A program made the translations under genes and the position numbers. Below are positions 26,661 through 39,000 of a DNA stretch of 64,000 bases, piece by piece. The notes beneath the pieces are model-generated. The model was not told where the DNA came from, ran no database searches, and saw nothing but the letters and a program-made list of their open reading frames with translations. The DNA is from Polytrichum commune (Eukaryota; Streptophyta; Polytrichopsida; Polytrichales; Polytrichaceae): contig OX485805.1 of the NCBI GenBank assembly GCA_950295325.1, positions 48,324,758 through 48,388,757 of the forward strand, given 5' to 3'. The number at the start of each line of letters is the position of its first letter. Position 1 is the first letter of the stretch.

Positions 26661-27929
26661 TGAAATGTTTAGGGACTGATTGCATTGATGATGTTTTCGC
26701 TGTGCAGAGGCTGTGCAAACCCTACCGAAAACATTCCAAGGCTAAACTTCATATCCCAGATGGCCGAATCCCCACTAGCACCACCACAACAATGAGAATC
26801 TGAACCTCCGCATCAACAATAACTCCTCCTCCACCATCACACCCATCTGCAGCACTTCGGAGTACTACCCCAGATGTACATGGCTGCGAGATTGAGCTGC
26901 AAAGGAGGATCCAATCATGAAATGAGCCTCTCCCTTCCATGCCTAAAGTATCCAAAACAACTCCACTTCCTTGACTGCTTGAACAAATTGACCAACTCTC
27001 TCTCATGACAACATGCCGGATAAATACCTACTCCAAAGGAGTCAATTCTGACCAGAAACATGGGAGCATGAGCCTTAACCTAATTACAAACAAATGCAAT
27101 GTCGGCAAGGGAATGAAGATGTGAGACAGCAACGGAAGAGTTGTTCCTCACCTGAAGAATGATGGTTCGAATTTCTTGACCTTCGGTACAGCTCCGAGGT
27201 AGGACAGAAGCAGAGCATCTGTTACCCAGTACAAGCCTGCCCCTCCGGTGCTTGCAACATCATCTTTGAAACACGAAACAACAAGGCATTTCCTCTTTAT
27301 TGGATGGGACCGCGAAGAGGTCCCCCGTATTCCACTCCAGGACTCCTAATCCAGTTTCTGTTCTACCTCGCCCGTGGATTACATAGAAAGCCTGCAAGTA
27401 GAGCACCGCAACAAAAATTCATAGATGTTCAAAACATCATCACCAAGAGCAACTCATCCCATGAAGATTCCGTGTATACACACCTACATTGTCTCTGAGG
27501 GGCTAAGGTAAAAGCATTTGGAACCCTTATTTGTGCTAAGATGGTGAAGCTTGGTTCCTTCTTATTACTAAACAGTTGGGAGCAACCTTAAGACACAGTT
27601 TAACTCCACCAGCACATACACATGTAAGGAAGAGCACCATGAAATGCTCTTACATCTGGTCCATCAAACTTTCCAGCTTGACCTTGAGTTTAATTTGTGT
27701 GTGGCATGCAAGCAACCCCATGATTAAACCATGATCAAAGAAGCTTAAGCTTGACAATTGACCAGGGTAAAGAAGGACATCGTGGTTGCAATGAGATTTC
27801 GAAGTTCAACCTGAGATGTGGCACATGCATTAGGTAGTCGTGAAAGATTCCCCAACACAGATTCGCACGAAGGACGCAAGAAGATTCGGCGATGAAGCAG
27901 GGTATCCTTCAATGCCAATACCAGGAGGA

Positions 27930-28020
27930 AGATCATCCAGCTGCGGAGGAGGTTCGAGCTGGTGCGGAGGAGGTTTGAGCTGCGGCGGAGGAGGATACAG
28001 CTCAGGAGGAGGAGGATCGA
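27930..28020 (+). repeat. GGAGGA-rich low-complexity block 1
   Basis: Imperfect short repeats of GCGGAGGAGGTTCGAGCTG type inside the pogo-like element. The translated Gly/Ser/Cys-rich frame is a by-product of the repeat. A similar block lies at 28695-28815. Confidence 0.65.
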
Positions 28021-28265
28021 AGTAACAGTTAGATCGATGCCTGGGTTTGAGGTGGTATTGTTTTGCAGATACTCCTCGAAATCTGTTTGATTTTCACGTG
28101 CCAGTGTCAAGTCAGTAACCTACCACAGTAAACCATCACCAATGTCAGAACATATTGCATCACTACTGGAGGATAGACCTTCAAATTGGATTTCCTTCCA
28201 TTCGGTGAAGGTTTAACCCTCCCAAGTATATATCATACCCCATTCAGCAACCCAAAAGATGTCTA

Positions 28266-28427
<162 letters not shown>

Positions 28428-28694
28428 TCAGATATTAATATCTGCAGAGGATGATGTTACAAATGGAGCCACACTTGGTACTGAATATGATTTCAGATTG
28501 GTGACATGAACCACTGAACTCGCAACTTCCACTTGTATGCTTTGTGACATATAGATGTTTACTACCTGTAAGCATTCAGGTCTTCAGCTATATGAAACCA
28601 ACAGAGAACTTGGAAAAACAGAAAGATTAGACAATGGTCACCTGTAAAACTCTGCAAACAGGTCTTTGTCGCTGATGTATGCAAGGAGTTTTAC

Positions 28695-28815
28695 AACCTG
28701 CGGAGGAGGATCGAAGACTTGCGGAGGAGGGTCGAGCTGTTGCGGAGGAGGAGGGTCGAGTTGCGGAGAAGGAGGAGGACTGATCTGCGGAGGAGGAGGA
28801 TCGAGCTTTGAAGGA
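28695..28815 (+). repeat. GGAGGA-rich low-complexity block 2
   Basis: Same motif family as the block at 27930-28020 (TGCGGAGGAGGATCGAG variants), about 760 bp downstream in the same orientation. Two blocks may reflect an internal duplication of the element or sites bound by its transposase; neither can be shown from sequence alone. Confidence 0.65.
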
Positions 28816-29181
28816 GGAGATTCGAGATTCCTGAGCTCTCACAGCTGAGGCTCCCCTGATTTCGGGGCGTTCTTTAGTTATGAGTTGTGATTCCGAGGCG
28901 CTTATGCTCAAAATAGAGAAGCTCTTACATATTCGTTCGTGACCATTTGTTTTTAGTGTGGAATGTGCTTCACAAGTGCAAAGTACCTTTTGATGTGACT
29001 TGGCGCCTTTAAATTTATTACGGCATCAAGAACATAAATTTGTGTATTTATAATTTAGTTCGTCATATTTTGACTTTGATTTCAAAGGATTTCAACAACA
29101 TTAAGTGATAATTTCCAAAAAAAATTGACTTTTTTTTTTTTGAATTATCAAGTATCGGACCAGTTATGAACCTACGGTATG

Positions 29182-29880
29182 TGTCCCGCACCTCTCCATG
29201 AGGAGTGCCCGAAACATCATGGGCACAAAGGGGACCCCGGAGTGACACCCGGGACTTGTGGCGCCGTTGGTGAGAGGGCCAAAGTGATCCTAGTGTGGGT
29301 GAGGGCCCCAGACGTTGGCAACATCTCCCACCCACGGAGACTAGGAGTCACGAGGGTAAGGCCATAAGCTATGCATAGCTTATGGCATGCGGATTCTAGA
29401 ATGCTCAAAAACACCTCAATCGGAGGTGTGAGCTAGGAGATAGGGCAATTTGAGTGGGGCGTTGTCTCGGGACAGCGCCTAGTACAGCAGTTGCCTGGGA
29501 GAGGATCCCGGGACTGCCAAGGTTTGAACAAGCATAACTTCTTTGATACTTGTCGTCATGGGGCAAATGAGGAGCCCATAGGCATCTATGTGAAACTTAG
29601 ATGATGATGGATTGGTTGCTTGCTAGCATTTGATATCATACAAGGAAGTTATGGCGGTCTGAAGTTGTTGAGGGCTTCTAGCCCCAGCGGCTAAAGAAAA
29701 ATGTCTACTTGGCCCCAACTCTTGGTAGAGAGACAAAAGGTTTTTTGACGGTGGGATAAGGGCCCTGCCAAAAGTCCTAGAGGCTTATATGGGTGAGGTG
29801 GTGTGGTCGCCAAACCCATCTAAGGCTGAACGACACGGCCTCCATGAGCATTGGTCCAATGTGAGGGCATAGTTGACTAG
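29182..29880 (+). repeat. ~700-bp repeat D, copy 2
   Basis: Direct copy of 23711-24396, starting TGTCCCGCACCTCTCCATG two bases after the right terminal repeat of the pogo-like element and ending GGGCATAGTTGACTAG. Both ends of similarity coincide with those of copy 1, so the unit is well defined. Non-coding. Confidence 0.8.
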
Positions 29881-30129
29881 TATAGTTCGGGTTGTTGTAG
29901 TGTTGTTTTGGCAATACATTGATCAACAAAAGATTGGACTTTCATGGATTGAAGTTCACATCTAAAAATTAGTTACCGATTAAGGGGTGAGTTCCAAAAG
30001 CAAAGTAGGAGGGTTGGTTCCCCTCGTATGAACTATAAGGTCCGCGATATGGGGAGCTAACCATTAGCATGGTGGAATGCAAAGGGTTAGTGCTCGTGAC
30101 ACTTATTAGAATTGGAAAAAATGACCAAG

Positions 30130-30606
30130 TTAATTAAGGGGAGCTAGCGAGGGTTGCGACATGGGTGGTGCCGCACTCCTTGCATTGGATTTCACCTCCA
30201 TGAGAGTAAAGTATTGTGAGTTGACAATGGACATAGGGAAAGTGTCCATAAATTCGGCACTAAATTGCATTGGACCTAAGTTAAATTCCTTGAAGTAACC
30301 AACACTAGCCACTTGTTCGGGTATAATGTCCTCCAAGCTTTTGTAGAGGCCAACCCATTCATGTAATTTGGGTTGAGCTCTGTGTTGGCTAAGAATCCTA
30401 TCACAAAAGGGTCCATCTAGCTTCACCAACTTAAACCAAAAATCATAGTAAATCTTGGTAAGGGAGAATTTCATTTTTGTTTTCTCCCATTCCACAAAAT
30501 CATTCCTTCTGGGATCCCAGTCCCAGAAGTATCTCAAGCCCTTTCTATAAAAATCTATAAGCACCCTATTCATAGTAATACCAAAGTATAGACCTTGGTA
30601 TTCCAT
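30130..30606 (-). CDS. Unrecognised 158-codon reading frame
   Basis: An uninterrupted ATG-to-stop frame with balanced, protein-like composition: aromatic-rich start (MEYQGLYFGI, YFWDWDPRRN), a charged middle (PKLHEWVGLYKSLEDIIPEQ) and a proline/serine tail (MSQPSLAPLN). I do not recognise the family. The tryptophan-rich pattern is unlike random AT-rich DNA, so it may be an exon or remnant of a retroelement or transposon gene. No splice partner was identified, and it is flanked by MITEs and repeat D. It may be a single-exon relic. Confidence 0.35.
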   Translation of the reverse strand: MEYQGLYFGITMNRVLIDFYRKGLRYFWDWDPRRNDFVEWEKTKMKFSLTKIYYDFWFKLVKLDGPFCDRILSQHRAQPKLHEWVGLYKSLEDIIPEQVASVGYFKEFNLGPMQFSAEFMDTFPMSIVNSQYFTLMEVKSNARSAAPPMSQPSLAPLN

Positions 30607-30977
30607 CTAAAAATATCTCACTCACTCAACTCTATCCAACAGCTTGAGTGCAAGATGCAATCAAAGCCTAAATTCTTCTAGTTTCATCCTCAAAATCTGC
30701 CCAATTCAATTGAAGCACTTGAAGGCTTTATGTTGCTCACCTTCTTGAGAGCTTTTCAACAAGCTTTCAGCAATCAAACTGTTTTATTAACTTAGACATT
30801 TGAACACAATGACCTCCCCAAGTTTAGATGCCCATTGTTATAAATCAAGCTTCAATGTCTCACATCATCTCATGGCACTGACGATGGCTGTGGAGATTAC
30901 CTTGAATGACCTCCAAAAAGCCTCCCTGTCTTTGGGATGGCTGACATGATACTTCACCAATGACAGTTATTACATTG

Positions 30978-31473
30978 GGCCAACTCACACACGAGCCAAG
31001 AGCCGTGACCATGAGATTGTGAGAGCCCAAAAGAAAGTGTCCAAAGGCCGTCCCAAGACACCTCCAAAATCATGTAGTGTGCTCATGGACTTTCAAGTGT
31101 AGTGTGAAGCCATATGTGACCGGGACCTCAACCAATGCTACTTCAATGAATTTCTATTCATGCGGGTCCTCACATATGATGAAATAGAATAAATCAACGG
31201 TTGTGAGCGTTGGGAGTGCCATGATCTCACAGTTTTGTGTTAGGTCTACCTCCAAGAGATGGTTTTTGAAAATAATCCAAGTGACCATAAAACATTATTC
31301 ATTTGATGCCATGTAAAAATCCATGTAGACTTTACATCCATCTTGCATTCACATACTCTGTTGGTCCCTCAAGCGTAGTGTGAAGCGAACTTGGACCGGC
31401 TCCACCCTTTCCAACAATGAGAGTGCTTGAAGTGTAATGGTCACGGGCTCTCAGTCTCGTGTGTGAAGTGGCC
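30978..31473 (-). mobile_element. MITE family C, copy 2 (inverted)
   Basis: About 496 bp between GGCCAACTCACACACGAGCC and CTCGTGTGTGAAGTGGCC. The interior is the inverted counterpart of 13113-13611: GAGATTGTGAGAGCCCAAAA here, TTTTGGGCTCTCACAATTTC there. Non-coding. Confidence 0.75.
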
Positions 31474-31802
31474 CCTTAGTTGATTGAGAAGTGTTTATGG
31501 TAGATGAGCGTTAAATGGACAAAAATGTGATGACAACCAGCCATTGCTAATAATGAATGTCAAGGTTTTAATCCAAAAATATCTCACCCTAACTGTGTAG
31601 GATATTGTGCCCTGAAATTCCTCCAATGTTAGCTACTTCTCCAAAACACTGTTGACCATGGATGACATAATTCCGGTGGGTATCCATGGCCCATCATTGT
31701 TCGGGGATGTTTTGGGGCATAAGTGTTTGAGATTCCAGTGTTTCCAAGTCCAATTGGTTACATGTTACACAACTTTTGGTTGTTCTTTACTATTTTGAGG
31801 TA

Positions 31803-32150
31803 TACCGTAGGTTGATAGCAGGTTGGGCAGATTTTGTTCAATAATCAATTAATTAAAAATGGCATAGGCAATCTGTAAAAGCATTTCTTAAAAATTAGGC
31901 AGATATGTACATGTATATGCATTCATTTAGGCACATAGTATATCCTACATGCAAATGCATGTACTGTAACTTATTTTTCATTCATTCATGAATTTGGATT
32001 GAGCTTTCCAACGTACCATATTTTCTTAAATCTAGGCATTTTGATGATTATTCTCTCTTTTATCTAGGTCATCTAGCCCAATAATTTTCAAAAAAATAAG
32101 GTTCAATTGTTTGAAATATTTTCCGCCTAGCCCACTATCAACCTATGGTA
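31803..32150. mobile_element. MITE family E (TACCGTAGGTTGATAG termini)
   Basis: A 348-bp element whose left end TACCGTAGGTTGATAGCAGG and right end GCCCACTATCAACCTATGGTA are inverted repeats (the right end in reverse reads TACCATAGGTTGATAGTGGG). The terminus is close to that of the 4.8-kb pogo-like element (TACCGTAGGTTCATAGCTGG) and the sub-terminal text CAATTAATTAAAAATGG resembles TAATTAATTAAAGTGG at 24440. It may be a deletion derivative mobilised by that family's transposase. A partial inverted copy lies at 32396-32535. Confidence 0.7.
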
Positions 32151-32395
32151 GTCTATAAATTCCTTTAGAAATTTCTCAAAATGTTGAACTTCACCAACTT
32201 TATCTCAAACTCGACTAGCTCTCTTGTTCATCGATGGCCCATAATGTATGAGGGAATAGGTGGGAGTAGGAGGAGGGTTTGACTACTTACAATAATCTTC
32301 AAGTTGTGATATAGCCAAGGCAATTCCATTGGGCAGACTTGCTCCCTCACCCATATAATTCCGAAGATGCCAAATATGCCTCATGAGCCTTAATA

Positions 32396-32535
32396 ATGAT
32401 TATTATAGATTGATAGCAAGTTGGATAGAAAATTGGTAAAAATAACTAAGCCTATTATTTTGAAAATTATTGGGTTAGATGGCCTAAATGAAAGAAATAA
32501 TAATCATCAAAATGCCTAAATTTTAGAAAATTCTC
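32396..32535 (-). mobile_element. Partial inverted copy of MITE family E
   Basis: Contains TAGATTGATAGCAAGTTGG at one end and, further in, GGGTTAGATGGCCTAAATGA and AATCATCAAAATGCCTAAAT, which are inverted matches to 32020-32120. With 31803-32150 it could form a long imperfect hairpin in RNA. Confidence 0.5.
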
Positions 32536-34450
32536 CAGTCTTCCTAGGGCGATCTCTCTCAACTTAAGCATTCAAAACTTTAATATCAGCTACAATGCTT
32601 AATAATCTCTCATCCTTGGTAAATGGGATGGAATACATGACTTTTTTTGCCTATGGTTCTTAGCCATGCTTACACAATTCTGCATATGGAGAGGCCCAAA
32701 CTGGGCCTTTGAGACACTTAAGAGTTAAAGTCAAATAAGAGATTTTTTTTTTATCATATTTTGTCACGAGATCGTTCTCGTATCCCTAGAATCGAGACGG
32801 AGCATAATGTATTCATTTGATACCCCGAAGATCGTGTTAGGTTATACTCTAACTCTTCAATGAAGTTTATTGAGAATCTTGGTGCTAGTTGTAGCGGACC
32901 TTCATCTACAACAGGTTGGCCCACCCAGGAGGATAAGAATCGCCAAGGAATAGTGCATATTAATTCGGAAAGATGAAAGGAACCAATCTTCCCATTGCTT
33001 AGTGATGTCGTGGCAAACGAGTATTGGAGACTCGATACAAGTGTGATCAAAAGCATGCCATTGCCTATATAATCAATTCAAATTTTGTACATTTCTCAGA
33101 TCCTTCACTTCTCTCTTTCACCGCTAAAACTTGGCTATACTCCAAAAAGCCTACGTATGGGCTTTGTTTGTAAAGCTTACAAAGTGCTATGCACCTAAAA
33201 CAAATACGAAATTTCCCTCAAAGCTAACCGACTTCTAAAGGATACAGGTGAGCAACGACAAAATAACATTTCTGCAAGCTCATGGCTCCTATTGTTTGGG
33301 GAGATAGGCTAGGTGTAGCAATAAAGTGCAATCTCGACAGACATCCTTTAGGCTGTGATTGGACTAAGGCACTATTAGAAGGACTGACCTCCTCCTGACC
33401 ATTTCATTTCACATATGTTAAACGTGTTCCATGATTGTTGCATTTCGTTTGGTTGTTCTTTGCATATAAATGAATATGTTCAAAATAAAGTGTTATGTAA
33501 TCATGTGCGTGTAAAGGGTATTATTATGAGGGCTATTTACCTTCTCATTTGGATTTTATGGAACCCTTCAAGTAGAAAAAAATTACTTCACCAAATATTC
33601 AACACTCTAAAGGTAATTATAAAAGAAAACATAGACTATTTCAAATGATGCTAAATTACTTCTAAAATTTTGAATTACTCGTTCCGTACGAAGGCAAACT
33701 TAAAACTCCAATATGGCATGGCATATGTCCACGTTGATGGCCTTATCAACTAAAATGAGCCAATTGGTCCGCTCAATTTAATGTAGGGAACGTGATGGGA
33801 ACATAATGATGGCTATTTGGTATGAGAGAATACCCGTTGGGAATTCTTAAAATACAACTCAAGCATTCCAATACACCCACACATAATTATAAAACCATGC
33901 AAAAAATCAATTGTAATATGGAACATCTCATCAATGAAGACAAAAGGATTGTGCTTACACTCCACAGGTGAACCCCCATGGATAATTTGTTCCCACCATG
34001 CACATTGGAAGACTCCCATACATAGAGAACATGTTCGCAAAATATAACAATGCACATGAAAGTTCACATCAAGGATGCCAGTACAAGTGGTAATTTGAAC
34101 ATCCCTAGACAAATGTCAAGATGTGGGGCTCCCTAATTTATGCTCACAAAATCAAAATTGAGCATCAAACATAATAGTCGATGTCAACCTTGGGTGCCCA
34201 CCCACAAGAGTTCACCAGTGGATACCAAGGATTGAGCAATGCATCTTCAATCTAGAGGCCTTTTGTTGGTACCCCATCTTCAAATTGATATCCACCGGTC
34301 ATATCCTCACATCTGGTGCATCGATCTAAATTATCCTTTGTGAAAAGAATTTGCCTCGCTGGGATCAACGTTTTTATATCTGGCTATACAGATGTTTTTT
34401 GCTACACTAGTTAGGGCCATGCTATGTTTACACATGGTTTATTTTGAAAA
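32536..34450. other. Non-coding stretch, no gene seen
   Basis: Short frames near 32.8-33.1, 33.4 and 33.8-34.1 kb lack motifs and exon structure. No terminal repeats were found. Confidence 0.45.
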
Positions 34451-35600
34451 TGCCCATTGGGTTAGCCTCAAACCGGGTCAGGCGGCATGCATTGTAGCCA
34501 ACCCGGCCCCGTTACCACGGTGTTAGAGGCCACCCCCCGGCTCAATCACGGCCGCCCGTATCGCCGTCGATCTAACGGCTGAGGGATAGGGGGCCCAAAC
34601 CCTAACCCTCACTCCAACCCCTCGCCTCTTCCGTCATCTCCTCCCTTTGCTGCCTTCGCCACCCCAAGCCCATTGTGTGCTTCTCCATCGCCGCTCTGCT
34701 CCTCTCCTGCCGCTCTAAAGCCACTTGTGCTCCTGCTCCTGGTCCGCTCTCGCTCCCGGCACCTGCTCCTGGTCCGCTCCGTTCCTTGCACCTGCTCCGC
34801 TCCTGAGTCCTTGTAGCTGCCGCTCCCGCTCCCTGCACGTGCTCCGCTTTGTGCACCTACACCCGACTGGCAACTGCACCTGGTTCCTTCCCCGCTTGTG
34901 TTTGTTGATGTGGCCGCTCCTTGTTGCTCCATCCCCGCTCTTTGGCGCTCCTTCCCCGCTCTGTGTTTCTGCATCCCCGCTCTGTGGTGCTCCATCCCCG
35001 CTGCTCCATCCTTGGTCCTTGCTGCTCCATCCTCAGTGCCTCACATGTCATCTTCACTTTGTATTTGGTAGTTGAACCCTATAGATCTCTTGGAGTTATA
35101 GGTGTGTAGGTTGGCTGGTGATTGTGTGGCGGCGGCTGCACTTACAAAATCTACAGTTTATTGCTTGAATGAATGTTCAAATTTAAACCTCCATGGCCAT
35201 TTCGAATCCGCAAGGCAAACTCCCAACCATCACCCCATTTCAATTTTTTTTTTCCTTTCTTCATTTTTTGTCTTGGACTTTGTGTCTTGCATTTCAAGTT
35301 CTAATGGCCCCTTCTCATGTGTTCTTAGGTGGAGGATGTTGCAGATTGCTTAGGGCATCGCCACCGTGGGCACCACGGTCCCCAGCGTGGCCCGGGCCAA
35401 CAAAAAGTCCCCACCGTCCTACGGTCTGCCGGGTTTTGGAGGCAGGCCCCGCCAAGTTTAGACTCCCTCCACGCCGGACGCCTAGGTTTCTGCAGGTGGG
35501 CACTTTTTGTTTAACTTTGGCTTGTTTCTGAGCCACACCACGCCAAGCCGCGCCGCTCCCGCTCCAACTCCTTCTCCTTCTCCGTCTTTTTTTTCCTTTA
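34450..35600. other. GC-rich, CT-skewed low-complexity island
   Basis: Much richer in G+C than the surroundings. 34620-35060 is a pyrimidine-rich array of short imperfect repeats (GCTCCTGGTCCGCTC, CCCCGCTCTGTG and variants), which opens long frames on both strands at once, typical of low complexity and not of genes. It starts with a telomere-like CCCTAACCCT near 34600. 35350-35510 is a second GC-rich patch with ACCGTGGGCACCACGGT, a small hairpin. It lies 0.4-1.5 kb upstream of the hAT gene and may include its 5' region. Confidence 0.55.
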
Positions 35601-36013
35601 TTTCTGCTCATTGGGGTTTGGACAAGGGTTATGGGACATGTTTTTGTGGCCCTCTCCTTGTATTTGAGGAGGAATACCTCACATGTATAGGCTGTAGCCA
35701 TATTTTTGAGCATTCTTCCCATGGGCAACCGCCCTCTTTGTGGTCTTCGGACCTCTCACCCTTTTCCAATGTTTTGGTGAGGTTTTTGTGGGTTCTCTCA
35801 TTGCTAAAGTGGTGTTTCATCCTTGTAAGGACGCATCCTTTGCTAGTTTTTGGCTCCCCTTCGCCGCATGTATTTGTGATTGCAACCTTAAGTGCTTTAA
35901 ATCCTTGCTGGTTGATTTTTTAGGTGGTATTGTTTGTAGTTTGAAGTTGTTAGGTTGTTGGGTGCCTTCTTTTTGTTATTTTCTTCGTTTTGGCCATAGT
36001 TGTGACCATAACC

Positions 36014-39000
36014 ATGGCTCCACCTCTTGCCCCTCCAAAAGGTTTCAAATTTAGAAGATTTTTCTCTAGGCCTGATCCCAATGGCACTAGTAGTAGTCAT
36101 GTGTCCCCCTCTGATGTTGATATCCTGATCCTTGATGATGGTGATGTGCAACCAGCAACTCCGTTGGCAGAGTCTAGTGTCAAGAAAAAGACGTATGACA
36201 AGACTCGTCAATTCCAACTCCTATGGTTGCCAATTTTTCCTTGGGCGGTGTCGTGATGTGGACGGTCTATTAGTTAGAATTTAGATATTTTATTTGTTTT
36301 CGTTATTTTAAGTTGATCTTAGTTAGGTAAAAACCGGTCTTAAGTTGAAGACCGGATGAGTTGGTAGATGGATGTGGTAGGTAGGATTGGATTTACCGGC
36401 GGGCCAATAGCTAACCACCTAGAAGTTCTAGAAGGTTTTTACTTTAAATTCCTATTGGCTTGCCGGTTAGCCTTTAGCCCAAACTTCCTATTTCTAGCGG
36501 GATTAAGGTTCTAGAAACCTTTAATCCCATATCTTCTCTATTTCTAGTAGGATAAGGGTTCTAGAAACCTTTAACCCCAAAGGTCACCCATTAGCAAGCC
36601 ACTTGGAGGGGTTCTAGAGGACCTTACCTCGATGGTTTCCTATTGGCCGAAGGGGGGAAAGGTGGAAGACTATTTAAGGGGTGTTAGAAGTGTGTTTAGG
36701 GGGACCATTAGTATTTTAAAGTTGATACTTGTGTAGGATCGAGGGAGCTTAGAGCATTTTGAGAGGAATAAGTGCTTAGGAGGCTCATCTTACAAAAGGG
36801 TGTGGAGGTGTGGCATTTAGAGTGACTAGATTGCACTAGGTACACTACTTCTTGAGTTTTATTGGTTATGAACTTGAGCAGAATTTTATAGTGAAAGATT
36901 TGTCAATTATGAATGATCAGAGTGTTCAATGAATATGAAAATTTGAGGGATTATTTATTATGAGTTATGGAAGTTGTGGTAAAAATTTGAGAGCTTCAGT
37001 CATTGGCATGAAAAAGTTATTAAGAGTTGAAGGGAAGGGTGTCTAGGAACAAAGCCAACTAAACTAGCAAGGTTTGAAAGTATGTATATTTTAGAGGGTT
37101 ATAGATAAGGTTTTAGTGACCGGGTGTTTTATCACAACATTCATGCTAGGTAGTTAGAGTTAGAATATAATGCATAACTTTTGCATATGAACTCTGATTG
37201 TGCTCAAATTTGGTGGGAATATTTTTTATAAGGTACTTAATAAATGTACCAAATTTTACTTGAAGAAGATGAGTTGGTTTTGAGTCATACTATTCTGAAG
37301 TTTAGAGGGACCACATTGAGAGAAATTTATATCAAGAGTGTAGGAGAATGAAAACTAATATATTTTTTTTAAACACTACCATAAAATAGAAGCCCGGCGC
37401 TTACCGGATAGTGCACATTTTTTATGACAGCGGAACCCATCTACAAAGGTGATGAGGTCACAAAGGTAATTTGCAAAGTCTGCTCTAAAATCCGAGGAAA
37501 GTCTATAATTTTGTGTACTAAGAGCGATAATCTTTGGAAGCATCAAGGGAGGAAAACCGCTAAGGGTCCTGGTTATGGGGTTGCTGTAGGGGAGAAGTAC
37601 ATGGATTTTAACTCTATCCATCTAAAAAATAAAAGACTGTTTGCAGCCATCCCCACAGATAGTATTGCGGCCCAAGTGACAGAGAATACGGTTAAAGATA
37701 GGAAGAAGAAATGGATAGAGTTTGCTACCCTCTTACACTTGCTTCTGAGAGGTAGACCTATCACAGACTATGAGCAAATGTACGTCTTGTTTGAAACCCT
37801 CAAATTAAAGAACAATCCATACCACCACTGGAGTGACAATAGTGGGTGGGAAATGACAGAGGCGATAGAGCGTGTTGTGCTGAAGAGAACAAATGAGGTT
37901 ATGCAGGTTGCTAACTTCTTTAGTTTGTCTTGTGATGAGGTTACTTCTGTGGACTGTCAGTCATGCATTAGTGTCCATGGTTATATTGTGATAGATTGGA
38001 AGCGAACCCCTGTACTCCTTACCCTAGAGAGAGTTATTGAAGGAGGGACAGTAGATAATCTCACTGCTGTCATTGTCAATGCTACTCACACTTATGGAGG
38101 TCTAACCGAGCAGAATATTAGGGGAAGGTTGATCACATTTGGGGCAGATGGGGTTTCTACATTTCAAGGTGTTAAACCCGATGTCACTGTACAACTTATC
38201 AACAAGCACGCTCCTTTCATGGTGGGTGTCCATTGCATGGCACACCGCACGAATCTTGCTGTCCAAACCCTATCCGAGTTTGAGGTGGTGAAACATGTAG
38301 AAGATCTTTTGGCAGCGCTGTACTCTTACTTCAGTTTCTCTTCCAAACGCAGTCTTGAGTTCCAGAAGCTAGCAGCTTGCTTGGAATCCAAAGGCAACAA
38401 GATACTTAGGAACGTCAAGACTCGTTGGATATCCATGTTTGGACATGCAAGGAGGGTGCTTGAGGAATACAAACCCTTGGTGACGAAGATGGCAGTGGAT
38501 GCGCCCAAGGAGCTTGCAGTAAAGAAGAACCTTTCCATGCTCCTAGATTGGCAGAACATGCTCACCCTACCTTGCTCGATGCCCATGCTGCACTCTGTGA
38601 ATTCCCTCATCAAGTTTGCACATAGTCCAGCATGTTACATTGTTGATTTCATTTCTGCGGTCAAGATATGCCAGGGTGATCTATATCGACTTTATGTAGA
38701 TCCAACCTTTGCTTTCCACGGAAAGGAATTTAGCACATTTCGGTCACTAGCAGATGACATGTCCATGGTAATCGAACAAGATTGGTTGTTCTGCTACAAT
38801 CGTGAGGAAGACCACCTGGTTTTCAGGGTTGCATGTGTGCCCCACATGGCAACCATGAGATCAATAGCCTTCCCAGGGCAGTGGGAAGAGGTGAACAAGA
38901 TTGACCGTGAGGTCATCCTTGGTGAGGTGCAGCGGCAATTAACCAGCGCAGCGAAACAACTTATAGAGGAGTTAGAGAAGAGGTTCCCTCACCAAGAGGT

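Noticed and set aside
34602-35923. Multiple frames of 60-138 codons on both strands
   Set aside because: Low-complexity, GC/CT-rich sequence opens all frames at once; no motifs or splice structure.
36249-37429. Ordinary intron of the hAT gene
   Set aside because: No GT-AG pair joins the frames in phase, while TG...CA ends and the GCGG duplication explain the segment exactly.
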